Shown one piece after another: positions 1-8,557 of a stretch of DNA of 64,000 bases. Positions within the stretch are counted from its first letter, which is position 1, and each line of letters begins with the position of its first letter. Below the pieces are notes generated by a model. The model worked only from the letters and a program-made list of their open reading frames with translations. It ran no database searches and had not been told where the DNA came from. A program made the translations under genes and the position numbers. The stretch is taken from the NCBI GenBank assembly GCA_016795065.1, contig JAEUIU010000085.1, positions 28,436 through 92,435 of the forward strand. Reading direction: 5' to 3'. Source of the stretch: Phycisphaerae bacterium (lineage in GTDB: Bacteria; Planctomycetota; Phycisphaerae; Phycisphaerales; SM1A02).

Positions 1-2
1 TC

Positions 3-431
3 GGCCACACCCATCCGACCGCGGTGAACGCCATCACCTGCTCGCCCGACTACGAGCGCCTGCTCTCCGGCCGACTCTTCCCAGATGAAGTCGTCCTCTG
101 CGGCCCGCGCCCCCTGCTTGTCCCGTACGTCGACCCGGGCCTTCCGCTCGCCCGAGAGATTCATCGTCGCCTCGAGACATTTCACGCTACCCACGGCACG
201 ACCCCAAAGGTCATCTATCTCCAGAACCATGGCGTCATCGCCTTGGGCGCCTCGGCTCATGAAGTCCGTTCGATCACCGCCATGGTCGTGAAGGTCGCCC
301 GCATCCTGATCGCCGCCGCAAGCACCAACCCCCGCGGCGAAGTGCGGTTCATGCCGGACGCCGAAGTCACCCGTATCCACCACCGCGCCGACGAACATTA
401 CCGCCAACGCGTGCTGGGTGTTCGGGCGTAG
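3..431 (+). CDS. Class II aldolase/adducin family protein (3' part, cut by window edge)
   Basis: Only the last 142 codons are present; the frame is open to the left edge, so the true start lies outside. The first visible residues, GHTHPTAVN, match the zinc-binding H-x-H motif of class II aldolases (fuculose/rhamnulose phosphate aldolase family), and the later LQNHGVIALG segment matches the third zinc-ligand region of that fold. The family cleaves sugar phosphates with a Zn2+ enolate mechanism. It converges on the rhamnulose-1-phosphate aldolase fusion gene on the other strand, so a role in deoxysugar or pentose catabolism is likely; the exact substrate cannot be read from this fragment. Confidence 0.8.
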   Translation, partial: GHTHPTAVNAITCSPDYERLLSGRLFPDEVVLCGPRPLLVPYVDPGLPLAREIHRRLETFHATHGTTPKVIYLQNHGVIALGASAHEVRSITAMVVKVARILIAAASTNPRGEVRFMPDAEVTRIHHRADEHYRQRVLGVRA

Positions 432-440
432 GGCGAGGGT

Positions 441-635
441 TCACCGCAGAGGCGCGGAGGTCGCGGAGGCCAGTCGAGAGGTGATGATGAGAGGGTGCAG
501 GTCCGGCAGGTTTCGCGATCTCAATCTTCCCAAGTCACTCTTACTCAACTCGAAGTCACTGCCCGCTCCTGTGCACGTAACCACATTCGTTCCCCTCTGC
601 GTCAGCCTCCGCGTCCTCCGCACCTCTGCGGTGAA
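441..635. repeat. Inverted pair of the CACCGC(A/G)GAGG dispersed repeat
   Basis: A unit starting TCACCGCAGAGGCGCGGAGG (441-470) is matched in reverse orientation at 605-635 (CCTCCGCACCTCTGCGGTGA). The pair lies between two convergent genes ending at 431 and 646, so the RNA from either side could fold into a long hairpin. Related copies lie at 34579-34609, 34919-34947 and, inverted, 35070-35090. No coding potential is visible in the 134 bases between the arms. Confidence 0.7.
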
Positions 636-645
636 CTACCCCCCC

Positions 646-2835
646 CTACCGCACGAAAGCGTCCGCGAGGCCGCCGTCGACATGGAGAACTTGGCCGGTG
701 GTGCGCGAGCTTTCGGGGCCCGCGAGGAAGCGGATTGCCGCGGCCTGGTCCGCCGGTGAGATCACCGTCTTGAGCAGCGTGCGGTCGGCGTAGAAGCGGC
801 CGAGCCGGTTGACCAGTTCCGCGTCACTCATCGATTCCTCGAAGGGGATCGCGTACTTGCGCAAGCTCGCAATGACCCGGGCTCGCGGGAACATCGAACT
901 GCCCTCGATCACCGTCGCGGGCGCCACCGCGTTGACGCGAACGTGCGGCGCGAAGGTGACGGCAAGCGATCGGACGGCGTGATTCGCCGCGGCCTTCGAG
1001 GCGTCGTAGGCCGTGGATCCCTTCTTGGCGACCACCGCGTTCACGCTGGTCGTGATGACTGCCGATGCGGGCAAGCCCTGGGCGGTCATCGCCGCGGCGG
1101 CTTCCTCGACCAGGATCGTCGGGGCGATGACATTCACTTGCATCGCCTTGAGGGCGTCAGCGTCGCTGGTGCGACCATCCGCACCTGGCGTCGGGAAGAG
1201 GCCCGCAGTAACGACGAGTTCGTCGATGCCACCGAAGGCGAGGATCACCTCATCGAAGGTTCGGCGTACCGACGCTCGGTCGGTCGCATCGCAGCCGAGG
1301 CCGATCGCCGGACCGCAGGCCGAGATGTCCGAACCGGCGACGCCGATTCCCTTGCCGACCGTGCGCTCAAGGTCCTTCGCGGCGCTCTCCGCGGCCTTGG
1401 CGTCAAGATCCACGCAGGCGACGCAAGCGTCGTCCTCGGTGAATCGCGTCAGCGTCGCCCGACCGATGCCGGAACCCGCTCCGACGACCACCGTGACGTG
1501 ACCGGCCAGTGGCTTGGGCTTCGGCATGCGCTGGAGCTTCGCCTCTTCCAACCGCCAGTATTCGATATCGAACGCCTCCTGCCGCGGCAAGGCCTGATAT
1601 CCCCCGATTGATTCGGCGCCTCGCATGACTTCGATCGCGCACCGGTAGAACTCGGCGGTGGTGCGGCTTTCCGACTTGCTCGAGCCCCATGCAATCATGC
1701 CGACGCCGGGAATCAGGATCACCGTCGGCTCGGGGGCCCGCATCGCCGGGCTGTCGGGATGACGGCACGCGTCGTAGTACGCGGAATAGTCGCGGACGTA
1801 CTGGGCCAGTCCGGCCTCGGCCCGTTCCCAGAGCGTCGCGAAGCTGTCGCGGTTCGGATCGATGTCGAGGAAGAGCGGCCGGATCTTCGTTCGCAGGAAG
1901 TGGTCGGGGCAGCTCGTGCCGAGGTCGGCAAGGCGGGCTGCGTCGACGCTTGAGACAAACCCGAGCGTCGCGTCGTCGTAATGCACCGTAGCGATCATGC
2001 GCCGCCGCGAGGAGACCCTGCCGCGCAGGAACGGGAGGAAGCGAACGAGAAGATCGCGACGCGCCTCGTCCAAAAGATGGCTCACGCGCTGGCCACCGAA
2101 ACTCTTCGTTCCGCGATCGTGGTCGGCGAGGTACTCCGCGGCGCGGGAGATGAGCGAGAGCGAGAGGTCGTAGCAGGCCCGCGGATCATCGGACCAGTTG
2201 ATGAGGCCGTGTTGCCCAAGGATCGCCCCGTCGGCGTCGGGATGCTCGCGGCAGAGGCGCTCAAGAGCGAGGCCGAGTTCGAAGCCCGGGCGCATCCACG
2301 GCAGCCAACGGATGGAGGTGCCGTAAACCTCGCGCATGACCTCCTCGCCACGCGTGCAGGCGGCGATGGCGATGACGGCATTGGGATGTGTGTGGTCAAC
2401 GTGGGCGCGAGGCACGAACGCGTGCAGCGGTGTGTCGATCGAGGTGGCCCGCGGATTGAGATTCCACGTGCAATGCCGGTAGAGATCAACCATGTCGTCT
2501 TCGGCCTGCGTCTTGATGCCGCGCGGCGTGCGGGACGCATACACGGCCTTGAGCGACTCGAGCTTCTCAAGCGAGAGCGACGAGAAGAACTCGCGCCCTG
2601 CTGTCCGAAGGTCGCCGCCAGAACCCTTCACCCACAGTACGCGCTCGGCCTTGCCGGTGAGAGGATCGCGTTCGTCGATCTTGCTGGACGTGTTGCCGCC
2701 GCCGGTATTCGTAACGCGCTGGTCGTCGCCCAATCGATTCGATCGATAGACGAGCAAGCCGACCGAATCGAGCTTCGCGGCTTCGCTCTCGTTCCATGTG
2801 CGACAGACAAACGACGGTGACGCTGCGGTGGGCAT
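646..2835 (-). CDS. Bifunctional rhamnulose-1-phosphate aldolase / L-lactaldehyde dehydrogenase
   Basis: The 729-residue protein joins an N-terminal class II aldolase (about residues 1-415, with the zinc motif HVDHTHPNAV and a later GQHGLINW segment) to a C-terminal short-chain dehydrogenase (about 435-729, with the Rossmann motif VVVGAGSGIGRA and the catalytic pair in YDASKAAAN). This architecture is the RhaD aldolase-ADH fusion family, which cleaves L-rhamnulose 1-phosphate to dihydroxyacetone phosphate and L-lactaldehyde and then oxidises the aldehyde. It follows the isomerase gene by 37 bases on the same strand, which fits a rhamnose pathway; no rhamnulose kinase is in the window. I chose the ATG at 2835; a TTG five codons upstream is also open. 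Neither has a clear ribosome binding site. Confidence 0.88.
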   Translation of the reverse strand: MPTAASPSFVCRTWNESEAAKLDSVGLLVYRSNRLGDDQRVTNTGGGNTSSKIDERDPLTGKAERVLWVKGSGGDLRTAGREFFSSLSLEKLESLKAVYASRTPRGIKTQAEDDMVDLYRHCTWNLNPRATSIDTPLHAFVPRAHVDHTHPNAVIAIAACTRGEEVMREVYGTSIRWLPWMRPGFELGLALERLCREHPDADGAILGQHGLINWSDDPRACYDLSLSLISRAAEYLADHDRGTKSFGGQRVSHLLDEARRDLLVRFLPFLRGRVSSRRRMIATVHYDDATLGFVSSVDAARLADLGTSCPDHFLRTKIRPLFLDIDPNRDSFATLWERAEAGLAQYVRDYSAYYDACRHPDSPAMRAPEPTVILIPGVGMIAWGSSKSESRTTAEFYRCAIEVMRGAESIGGYQALPRQEAFDIEYWRLEEAKLQRMPKPKPLAGHVTVVVGAGSGIGRATLTRFTEDDACVACVDLDAKAAESAAKDLERTVGKGIGVAGSDISACGPAIGLGCDATDRASVRRTFDEVILAFGGIDELVVTAGLFPTPGADGRTSDADALKAMQVNVIAPTILVEEAAAAMTAQGLPASAVITTSVNAVVAKKGSTAYDASKAAANHAVRSLAVTFAPHVRVNAVAPATVIEGSSMFPRARVIASLRKYAIPFEESMSDAELVNRLGRFYADRTLLKTVISPADQAAAIRFLAGPESSRTTGQVLHVDGGLADAFVR

Positions 2836-2872
2836 GGGAGTGGTCGTCAAGGTATCTGGTTTTCAGGCAAAC

Positions 2873-4060
2873 TCAGGCGTAACTCGCCGACGAGGCGGCC
2901 TTGCGCCGAACGCGGTCGACCGCGACGCGGGCCTCGTACCCGCCCAGTCGATGCGCCTCGAGCGGGCTTTCGGGCAGGCCGCGGCTGCGGCGCCATCCGG
3001 CAAGTTCCCCGCGAACATCGGTGGCGAACGCGGACTTGAGGCACTCTTCGGCGCCCACGACGTCGTTCATCAGCCGTCGGTCATCGAGCACCTCCTGATC
3101 GACCAGCAGCGCCTTCGCGAAGAGCTCCTGAATCGTCATTACCGTCTGGAGCATGGCTTCGATCTTCGGCTTGATGTTGTGCGACTGGTCGATCATGTAC
3201 TCGATCGGCAAGTCGCTGCCGGCGTCGCGTTCGGCAGAGAGGATCTCGACGAAGATGCGGAAGATCCTGGCGGGGTCGATCGAACCAGTTGTTAGGTCGT
3301 CATCGGCGTAGTGGCGATCATTGAAATGAAAGCCGCCGAGCATCGACTCGTCGGCGAGGAACGCAACGATCTGTTCGATGTTCTGGCCGGGGTAATGATG
3401 CCCGGTGTCGACCAGGACCTTCGCCCGCGGTCCGGCCTTGCGAGCGTGCACGTATGCCATGCCCCAGTCGGCGATATCGGTGAAGTAGAACGCCGGCTCG
3501 AACGGCTTGTACTCGACGAGCATGGTCATCGACGGAGGCATCGCCTCGTGCACCTCGCGGAGCGCCGCCTCAAACGCCCGCTTCCGTCGTCGGACGTTCC
3601 CCTGGCCCGGGTAATTGGTACCGTCGGCGAACCAGAGCGCCAGCGTGTTGGAGCCGAGTTCGGAAGCAAGTCGAACGGACTCGAGCAGATGATTGACTGC
3701 TCGGGCCCGAATCGCGGGCGACGCGTTCGCCACCGAGCCGAATCGATAGCGCTGATCCTGGAAGACATTTGGATTCACGGAACCGATACGAAGCCCGCGC
3801 TTCGTCGCCTCGCTTCGAACGGCCGCGGCCTCGCCGTCGGGTACATCCCAGAGGACGTGCAACGCCACCGACGGGCAAGCGCCGGTGAGTCGATGGACTT
3901 CGGCGGCGTCATCCAGCTTGTCCTCCAGCGTGACAGCCGCCGCGTCCTGAAGGAACTTGCCGAATCGCGTGCCCGTGTCGGCAAAGCCCCAAGTCGGCAG
4001 TTCGATCTGCAATCGAGAAAGGCGTGCGAGATCCTCGTCGGTGAGCGACGGCTTCGGCAT
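2873..4060 (-). CDS. L-rhamnose isomerase, RhaI-type TIM-barrel sugar isomerase
   Basis: A 395-residue cytosolic enzyme of the xylose isomerase-like TIM-barrel superfamily. Metal and substrate motifs typical of the RhaI group are visible: LVEYKPFEPAFY, VDTGHHYPGQNIEQI and GGFHFNDRHYADDDLTTGSI. It should convert L-rhamnose to L-rhamnulose with a divalent metal. Length fits the Gram-positive-type RhaI family. The next gene downstream is the matching aldolase/dehydrogenase fusion, which supports the substrate assignment. The frame is open further upstream, into the preceding glycosyltransferase gene; I chose the ATG at 4060 giving MPKPSL, with another ATG at 4075 possible. The start is the least certain part. 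Confidence 0.85.
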   Translation of the reverse strand: MPKPSLTDEDLARLSRLQIELPTWGFADTGTRFGKFLQDAAAVTLEDKLDDAAEVHRLTGACPSVALHVLWDVPDGEAAAVRSEATKRGLRIGSVNPNVFQDQRYRFGSVANASPAIRARAVNHLLESVRLASELGSNTLALWFADGTNYPGQGNVRRRKRAFEAALREVHEAMPPSMTMLVEYKPFEPAFYFTDIADWGMAYVHARKAGPRAKVLVDTGHHYPGQNIEQIVAFLADESMLGGFHFNDRHYADDDLTTGSIDPARIFRIFVEILSAERDAGSDLPIEYMIDQSHNIKPKIEAMLQTVMTIQELFAKALLVDQEVLDDRRLMNDVVGAEECLKSAFATDVRGELAGWRRSRGLPESPLEAHRLGGYEARVAVDRVRRKAASSASYA

Positions 4061-4092
4061 CCCCTCATCGTACATGCGCAGAGCGCGAAGTC

Positions 4093-5229
4093 TCAGCCGC
4101 GAATGGCGGCGAGAAACCCCCGCACCATCGAATCGAGGTTCCACGCGTTTGGGCCTGTCACGGTCGCAAGTGCCGCCGCACCCAATCGGATTTGGAGCGA
4201 CTCATCGCCGACGACGCGACCGATCGCCTCGGCAAACGCGTTGATGTCGCCGTCACGATAGAGGTAACCATTCTCGCCGTGCCGAAGGGCCTCGATCTCG
4301 GGACCGTGCGGCAATCGGTCATCGCTGGTGATGACCGGCAACCCGTAGTTCAGGGCGTGCAACATGCTCAGGCCGATGGCAGCGGGAAACGCGAGGCACG
4401 AAGAGCCGAGCATCCACGGGGCAATGTCCATCTCGTCATAGAGCGCACCGACAAAGAGGACGCGATCGGCCACACCGAGTTCGCGGGCGAGGGCCTCGAG
4501 ACGCGATCGATCCTCGCCGTCGCCGATGATCGCGGCCTTCATGCGAGGTTCATTGGGGGCGAGCATCGCCACGGCACGCAGGAGCATGTCCACTCGCTTC
4601 CATCGCTCCAGCCGCGAAATGTAGAGGAGCGTCTTCCCGCGCGTGCAGCCGCGTTCGGCGAGAAACACGTCGACCTTCTCACGCGGCCACGCTGACGTCG
4701 CATCGACAATCGGCTTCGGATCGACCGAGTTGGGAGCGACGAAGATCTTCGAAGGCGAGTGCCCTTCGGCAAGGAGTGAGTCGGCCTGCCCTTGCGAGTA
4801 GAGGATGCACGCGTCGCTGAGGCCGATGAGCGCGTTGCGGAAGCGGCGTCGCAGCCAGCTTTCGCGCTTGCCGAGTCCATGACCAAAGAGAATCGTGCGC
4901 ACGCCGTTGAGCCGCCCGCGAAGGAGCGCGGGAATCAGCTGCACGTACCGCGAATTCCACGGCATGATGACGACATCCGCCGGCCGAGCCACGGCGGAAA
5001 GCTCGCCCGGCTGCCAGATGAACGGCCCGATCTCGCGATAGGGCTTGTGCACGCAGACGAAGTCCCGATGACTTGCGGCGCCCTTCAGGCTCCCCTGCCT
5101 CGGTTGCAGGTCCGCCCAGACTTCGAGCGTGATGCCCGGTGTGCCGGCGAGCGCGGCACAGAGCGCTTCGCGATACTTCGGCAGGAGCGGCTGGACGAAT
5201 CGCACGAGGCGCGGCGACGAATCGCTCAT
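4093..5229 (-). CDS. Glycosyltransferase family 4 protein
   Basis: The 378-residue product has the GT-B fold layout of GT4 enzymes: an N-terminal acceptor half and a C-terminal nucleotide-sugar half with LLYISRLERWKRVDMLLRA, AIIGDGEDRSRLEALARELG and a downstream region ending in GENGYLYRDGD. It probably transfers a sugar from a nucleotide donor onto a lipid-linked or growing polysaccharide at the inner face of the membrane. The ATG at 5229 overlaps the stop of the previous gene as ATGA, which fixes the start and indicates translational coupling. Donor and acceptor cannot be told from sequence. Confidence 0.87.
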   Translation of the reverse strand: MSDSSPRLVRFVQPLLPKYREALCAALAGTPGITLEVWADLQPRQGSLKGAASHRDFVCVHKPYREIGPFIWQPGELSAVARPADVVIMPWNSRYVQLIPALLRGRLNGVRTILFGHGLGKRESWLRRRFRNALIGLSDACILYSQGQADSLLAEGHSPSKIFVAPNSVDPKPIVDATSAWPREKVDVFLAERGCTRGKTLLYISRLERWKRVDMLLRAVAMLAPNEPRMKAAIIGDGEDRSRLEALARELGVADRVLFVGALYDEMDIAPWMLGSSCLAFPAAIGLSMLHALNYGLPVITSDDRLPHGPEIEALRHGENGYLYRDGDINAFAEAIGRVVGDESLQIRLGAAALATVTGPNAWNLDSMVRGFLAAIRG

Positions 5230-6422
5230 GATGCGGAGCCCCCACTCAGGAAGCCCGCTTCGGCAAGCGTCTGCCGGCCGATCGCGGTCCAGTCGAAACG
5301 TCGAGCGACACATTGCCGGGCCGCATCGCCGAGGATCTCCCGCCGCGCGGGATCGCGTTCGAGCTCGACCATGTTGGCTGCAAATTCCCGGGCCCCACCT
5401 CGGGCAAGAATCACACCCTCGCGCTCACCATCGACGGGCAGGAGGCATCGCTCACCGATGATGGCTGGCGTGCCGACCGCCATCGCCTCGAGCACCGCCA
5501 TTCCGAAGCCTTCGTAGCGCGGGCGATGCACGGTGGCGATCGCGTCGCGCAGGGCGGTGAGCTTGGTGTGGTCGTACAGCGGCCCGGTGAAGTGGACATT
5601 TCCCGCGACATTCGAGGTCCGAGCGGCAGCCTGAAGCGACGCTTGTTCGCCCCAGTCCGGTCCGATGATCACAAGATCCGCGACCGATCCCACCGAGCGA
5701 GCGACGAGGTAACTTTCGAGGAGGTCGTCCAGACCCTTCACGCGGTCCAATCGCCCGAGAAAGACGAAGTAGGGGCGACCGGCAAGCGGAGCGAACGTGT
5801 TTCGGAAGAGGCCCGGCGTGGGTATCTGGAGGGCAGGAATGTCGAAGCCGTTCGGAACAATGGCCGCGACCTCACGCTTGGCGAGGGTGTTGACTTCGGC
5901 GCGTTCTTCCTCGTTCAGCACCAGAACGCGACGCGCCTCGCGAAGCATGCGCCGCCATCCGAGCGCGAGAGCCGCCCGCTTCTTCTTCGCTCCGAGCTTC
6001 AGCATCTCGGGGTGCATCGCCCCGTGCGAACTGACGAGATAGGGGACTCGCAGAACGCGAGCCGCTCGCGTCGAGGCGAGGGCGATTGGATTCCACACGC
6101 CGTGGGCGTGCAGCAGATCCGGCGAGTGACTGAGCGACTTTGCGACCTTGTGGAACTGACCGTAGAGCGCGGCGAAGAGCTTCGTTTTCGGGACGAGCTC
6201 GATCTTCACTCGATCGGCGTCACGGGTCGAACGGATGAGTTCGTCGGTGCCGCCCGGCGCGCAGCCGGTCTCCTCCGACACGATGGTGACATCGTGGCCG
6301 AGACGTGCCTGGGCGGCCGCCACCGAAATGGCCACCACTGGCGGACCTCCGCGGTCCGGATGGAGACCTTCGATCGCGTGGACGATCCGAAGTCTGTTTC
6401 GAGCGTCGGAAGCCGGGCTCAC
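5226..6422 (-). CDS. Glycosyltransferase family 4 protein
   Basis: A 398-residue GT-B glycosyltransferase. Features are the N-terminal RIVHAIEGLHPDRGGPP segment (the usual glycine-rich opening of GT4 enzymes), HAHGVWNPIALAS, and the C-terminal donor-binding region YFVFLGRLDRVKGLDDLLES followed by RPRYEGFGMAVLEAMAVGTP, containing the conserved E-x7-E motif. It starts with GTG inside a GTGA overlap with the dehydrogenase gene and overlaps the next glycosyltransferase as ATGA, so three genes form one tightly coupled operon for polysaccharide assembly. Confidence 0.9.
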   Translation of the reverse strand: MSPASDARNRLRIVHAIEGLHPDRGGPPVVAISVAAAQARLGHDVTIVSEETGCAPGGTDELIRSTRDADRVKIELVPKTKLFAALYGQFHKVAKSLSHSPDLLHAHGVWNPIALASTRAARVLRVPYLVSSHGAMHPEMLKLGAKKKRAALALGWRRMLREARRVLVLNEEERAEVNTLAKREVAAIVPNGFDIPALQIPTPGLFRNTFAPLAGRPYFVFLGRLDRVKGLDDLLESYLVARSVGSVADLVIIGPDWGEQASLQAAARTSNVAGNVHFTGPLYDHTKLTALRDAIATVHRPRYEGFGMAVLEAMAVGTPAIIGERCLLPVDGEREGVILARGGAREFAANMVELERDPARREILGDAARQCVARRFDWTAIGRQTLAEAGFLSGGSAS

Positions 6423-7795
6423 GCGAGCACGATACGGCCTTCCATCTCGCGATGGAATGCTCGCAACGCGTCACGGCTGTCGACCACGAGGCGCGAGTGC
6501 TTCGCGACCATGGCCCAGTCGAAGGCCGCGTGGTTGGTCGAAACCAGCACGCAGTCGTAGCCCTTGAGCGTGTCGGGGGTGATCGTCACGCTCTTCATCT
6601 TGAGGTCGTGCTTGCGTCCGGCCCAGGTTTCCGGGCAGTGCGGATCGCTGTAGTCGACGAGGGCACCCTTGGACTTCAAGATCTCGATCAGCTCAAACGA
6701 TGGGCTCTCCCGGACGTCGTCGATGTCGGGCTTGTAGGCGAGGCCCAGGACGAGGATCTTCGAGCCCTTGACGCTCTTAGCCCGGTCGTTGAGGGCCTCG
6801 ATGACCCTATCGACGACATAGTGCGGCATTGATGTGTTGATCTCGCCGGCCAGCTCGATGAAGCGGGTCGACTTGCCGACCTCCTTCGCCTTCCAAGTGA
6901 GGTAGAAGGGATCGATCGGAATGCAGTGTCCGCCGAGGCCGGGGCCCGGATAGAAGGGCATGAAGCCGAAGGGCTTGGTGCTGGCGGCACGGATGACTTC
7001 CCAGACGTCGATGCCCATCGGTGTGAGCACGGTCTTGAGTTCGTTGACGAGGGCGATGTTGATGCAGCGGAAGATGTTCTCGAGGAGCTTCGCGCTCTCG
7101 GCGACTTCGGCGCTGGAGACAGGCACGACATCCTTGACGCCCTTGCGGTAGACGCTGGCGGCGAGTTCGGTCGAGACCTCGTCGAGGCCGCCAACGAGCT
7201 TCGGGATGGTCGAGGTCGAGTGCGACTTGCGGCCCGGATCCTCGCGCTCCGGCGAGAAGGCGCCGAAAATGTCGCGGCCGAGCTGGAGCGACTTTCCCTT
7301 CTCCCCGGCGGCCCTGAAGATCGCCGGCATCATGTCGTCGCGGGTCGTGCCCGGGTAGGTGGTCGACTCCAGGATGACAAGCTGGCCAGCGCGAAGCGTC
7401 TTGCCGATTGCCTCGGCGGTGTGCAGGATGTAGCTGATATCCGGTTCCTGGTGCTTTCCGAGGGGGGTCGGCACCGCGATGATGATGATGTCAGCCTCGC
7501 CTAGGCGCTTGAAATCGGTGGTCGCCTCAAACCGGCTGCTCTCGGCGAGGCCCTTGATCATGCCATCACCCAAGTGCTTGAGGTAGTTCTCCTTGCGGGC
7601 GATGCAGTCGATCTTGCGTTGGTCAATGTCAAAGCCCAGAACCGGCATGCCACCGTCATGAAGCGCTGCGGCGAGCGGAAGGCCGACGTAGCCAAGGCCG
7701 ATGACCCCAACGGTCGCGCGGTTAGTCTTGATGAGCTCCCGAAGGCGTTCAGCGGCGGGGGCGACGGGACGAGCGGTGGCGGCTGGCGTGGTCAT
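6419..7795 (-). CDS. Nucleotide-sugar (UDP-N-acetylhexosamine-type) 6-dehydrogenase
   Basis: The 458-residue enzyme has the UDP-glucose/GDP-mannose dehydrogenase three-domain plan: an NAD-binding Rossmann motif VGVIGLGYVGLPLA near residue 30, a central domain with the catalytic Cys in PGPGLGGHCIPIDPFYL, and a C-terminal UDP-binding domain with VLGLAYKPDIDDVRESPS. The ILESTTYPGTT segment and GLGGHCIPIDPFYL spelling are those of the WbpA/WecC subgroup that oxidises UDP-GlcNAc or UDP-ManNAc to the uronic acid, rather than the UDP-glucose group. It heads the coupled operon with the two glycosyltransferases, so it likely makes a uronic acid precursor for a surface polysaccharide. Confidence 0.92.
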   Translation of the reverse strand: MTTPAATARPVAPAAERLRELIKTNRATVGVIGLGYVGLPLAAALHDGGMPVLGFDIDQRKIDCIARKENYLKHLGDGMIKGLAESSRFEATTDFKRLGEADIIIIAVPTPLGKHQEPDISYILHTAEAIGKTLRAGQLVILESTTYPGTTRDDMMPAIFRAAGEKGKSLQLGRDIFGAFSPEREDPGRKSHSTSTIPKLVGGLDEVSTELAASVYRKGVKDVVPVSSAEVAESAKLLENIFRCINIALVNELKTVLTPMGIDVWEVIRAASTKPFGFMPFYPGPGLGGHCIPIDPFYLTWKAKEVGKSTRFIELAGEINTSMPHYVVDRVIEALNDRAKSVKGSKILVLGLAYKPDIDDVRESPSFELIEILKSKGALVDYSDPHCPETWAGRKHDLKMKSVTITPDTLKGYDCVLVSTNHAAFDWAMVAKHSRLVVDSRDALRAFHREMEGRIVLA

Positions 7796-7929
7796 GGCGT
7801 GCCTAATCGGGTTTGGGGCTCTCAGTTGGCCGAACTGGACCGAAAGGGTGAGAGTCGGGTAGCGGTTCGAGAGGGGCGGAGAGAGTAGCCGGAACGGAGA
7901 CGGGATGTTCGTCGCCGTCGGAGGTCACC

Positions 7930-7981
7930 GGGATTCAAGTAAGGGATTCAAGTAAGGGATTCGAGTCAGGAATTCGAGTCA
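7930..7981. repeat. Four tandem 13-bp units ending in the fliS stop codon
   Basis: Units are GGGATTCAAGTAA (7930-7942 and 7943-7955, identical), GGGATTCGAGTCA (7956-7968) and GGAATTCGAGTCA (7969-7981). The last three bases of the fourth unit are the fliS stop codon read on the minus strand. The remainder of the 183-base gap to the dehydrogenase gene holds no gene that I can see. Confidence 0.9.
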
Positions 7982-8434
7982 GGCCTGAACGCTGAAGCGG
8001 GGAGCCTGATCGGATCCCTCGATTGGCGTCTCCATCGCGATCGGTGACGCGACGGCGCCCGCCTTCACTTCCTTCATCAGCATTTCCCACGTTTCGCGGT
8101 CGTACTGGAGGAGGCCGATGACCTCCTGAACTGGCTCCACGGTCCTCTGAAGACTGGCCTCGACAAGCCGCTTGTACATATAGGTGTACAGCGCGGTCAT
8201 ACGTTCGCAGAGGGCCGGATTGTGCTTGGACTGTAGGCTGCAAATCAGCTCAGTCAGAATGGCTTGGCACTTCGTGGTGGCACTAAAGGCCCCCTCAAAG
8301 TCCTTGGACTCATAGCCCAGCTTGGTCTGCTCGGCGAAGCGTATGGCTCCATCCAAGAGCAGCATGCGAAGCTCGGCCGGGGAGGCCGTCAGGACCTTGG
8401 TTCGAAGATACGCCTGGGGGGAAGCAGCCGACAT
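7979..8434 (-). CDS. fliS: Flagellar export chaperone FliS
   Basis: A 151-residue, mostly helical protein. The N-terminal YLRTKVLTASPAELRMLLLDGAIRFAEQ stretch is the diagnostic FliS signature, followed by a four-helix-bundle pattern. FliS binds the C terminus of newly made flagellin in the cytoplasm, prevents early polymerisation and delivers it to the flagellar type III export gate. It lies 123 bases downstream of fliD on the same strand, the classic fliD-fliS order. Family proteins are usually 125-135 residues; the extra length here is a C-terminal tail (about residues 130-151) with no recognisable motif. Confidence 0.93.
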   Translation of the reverse strand: MSAASPQAYLRTKVLTASPAELRMLLLDGAIRFAEQTKLGYESKDFEGAFSATTKCQAILTELICSLQSKHNPALCERMTALYTYMYKRLVEASLQRTVEPVQEVIGLLQYDRETWEMLMKEVKAGAVASPIAMETPIEGSDQAPRFSVQA

Positions 8435-8557
8435 GCGTGTTCTATCGGCCTGTTGAGGCCGTCACTTGCTCGGGGTCGGGGTCTTCGGACGAGGTCACTT
8501 GGCCGTGCGGCCCGCTCGCGACACATTGGGGCGGCCGCTAAGGGGGTACTCCACCGG

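Noticed and set aside
7930..7981. Short tandem repeat as a CRISPR seed
   Set aside because: The units are 13 bases and directly joined with no spacers, and there is no cas gene.
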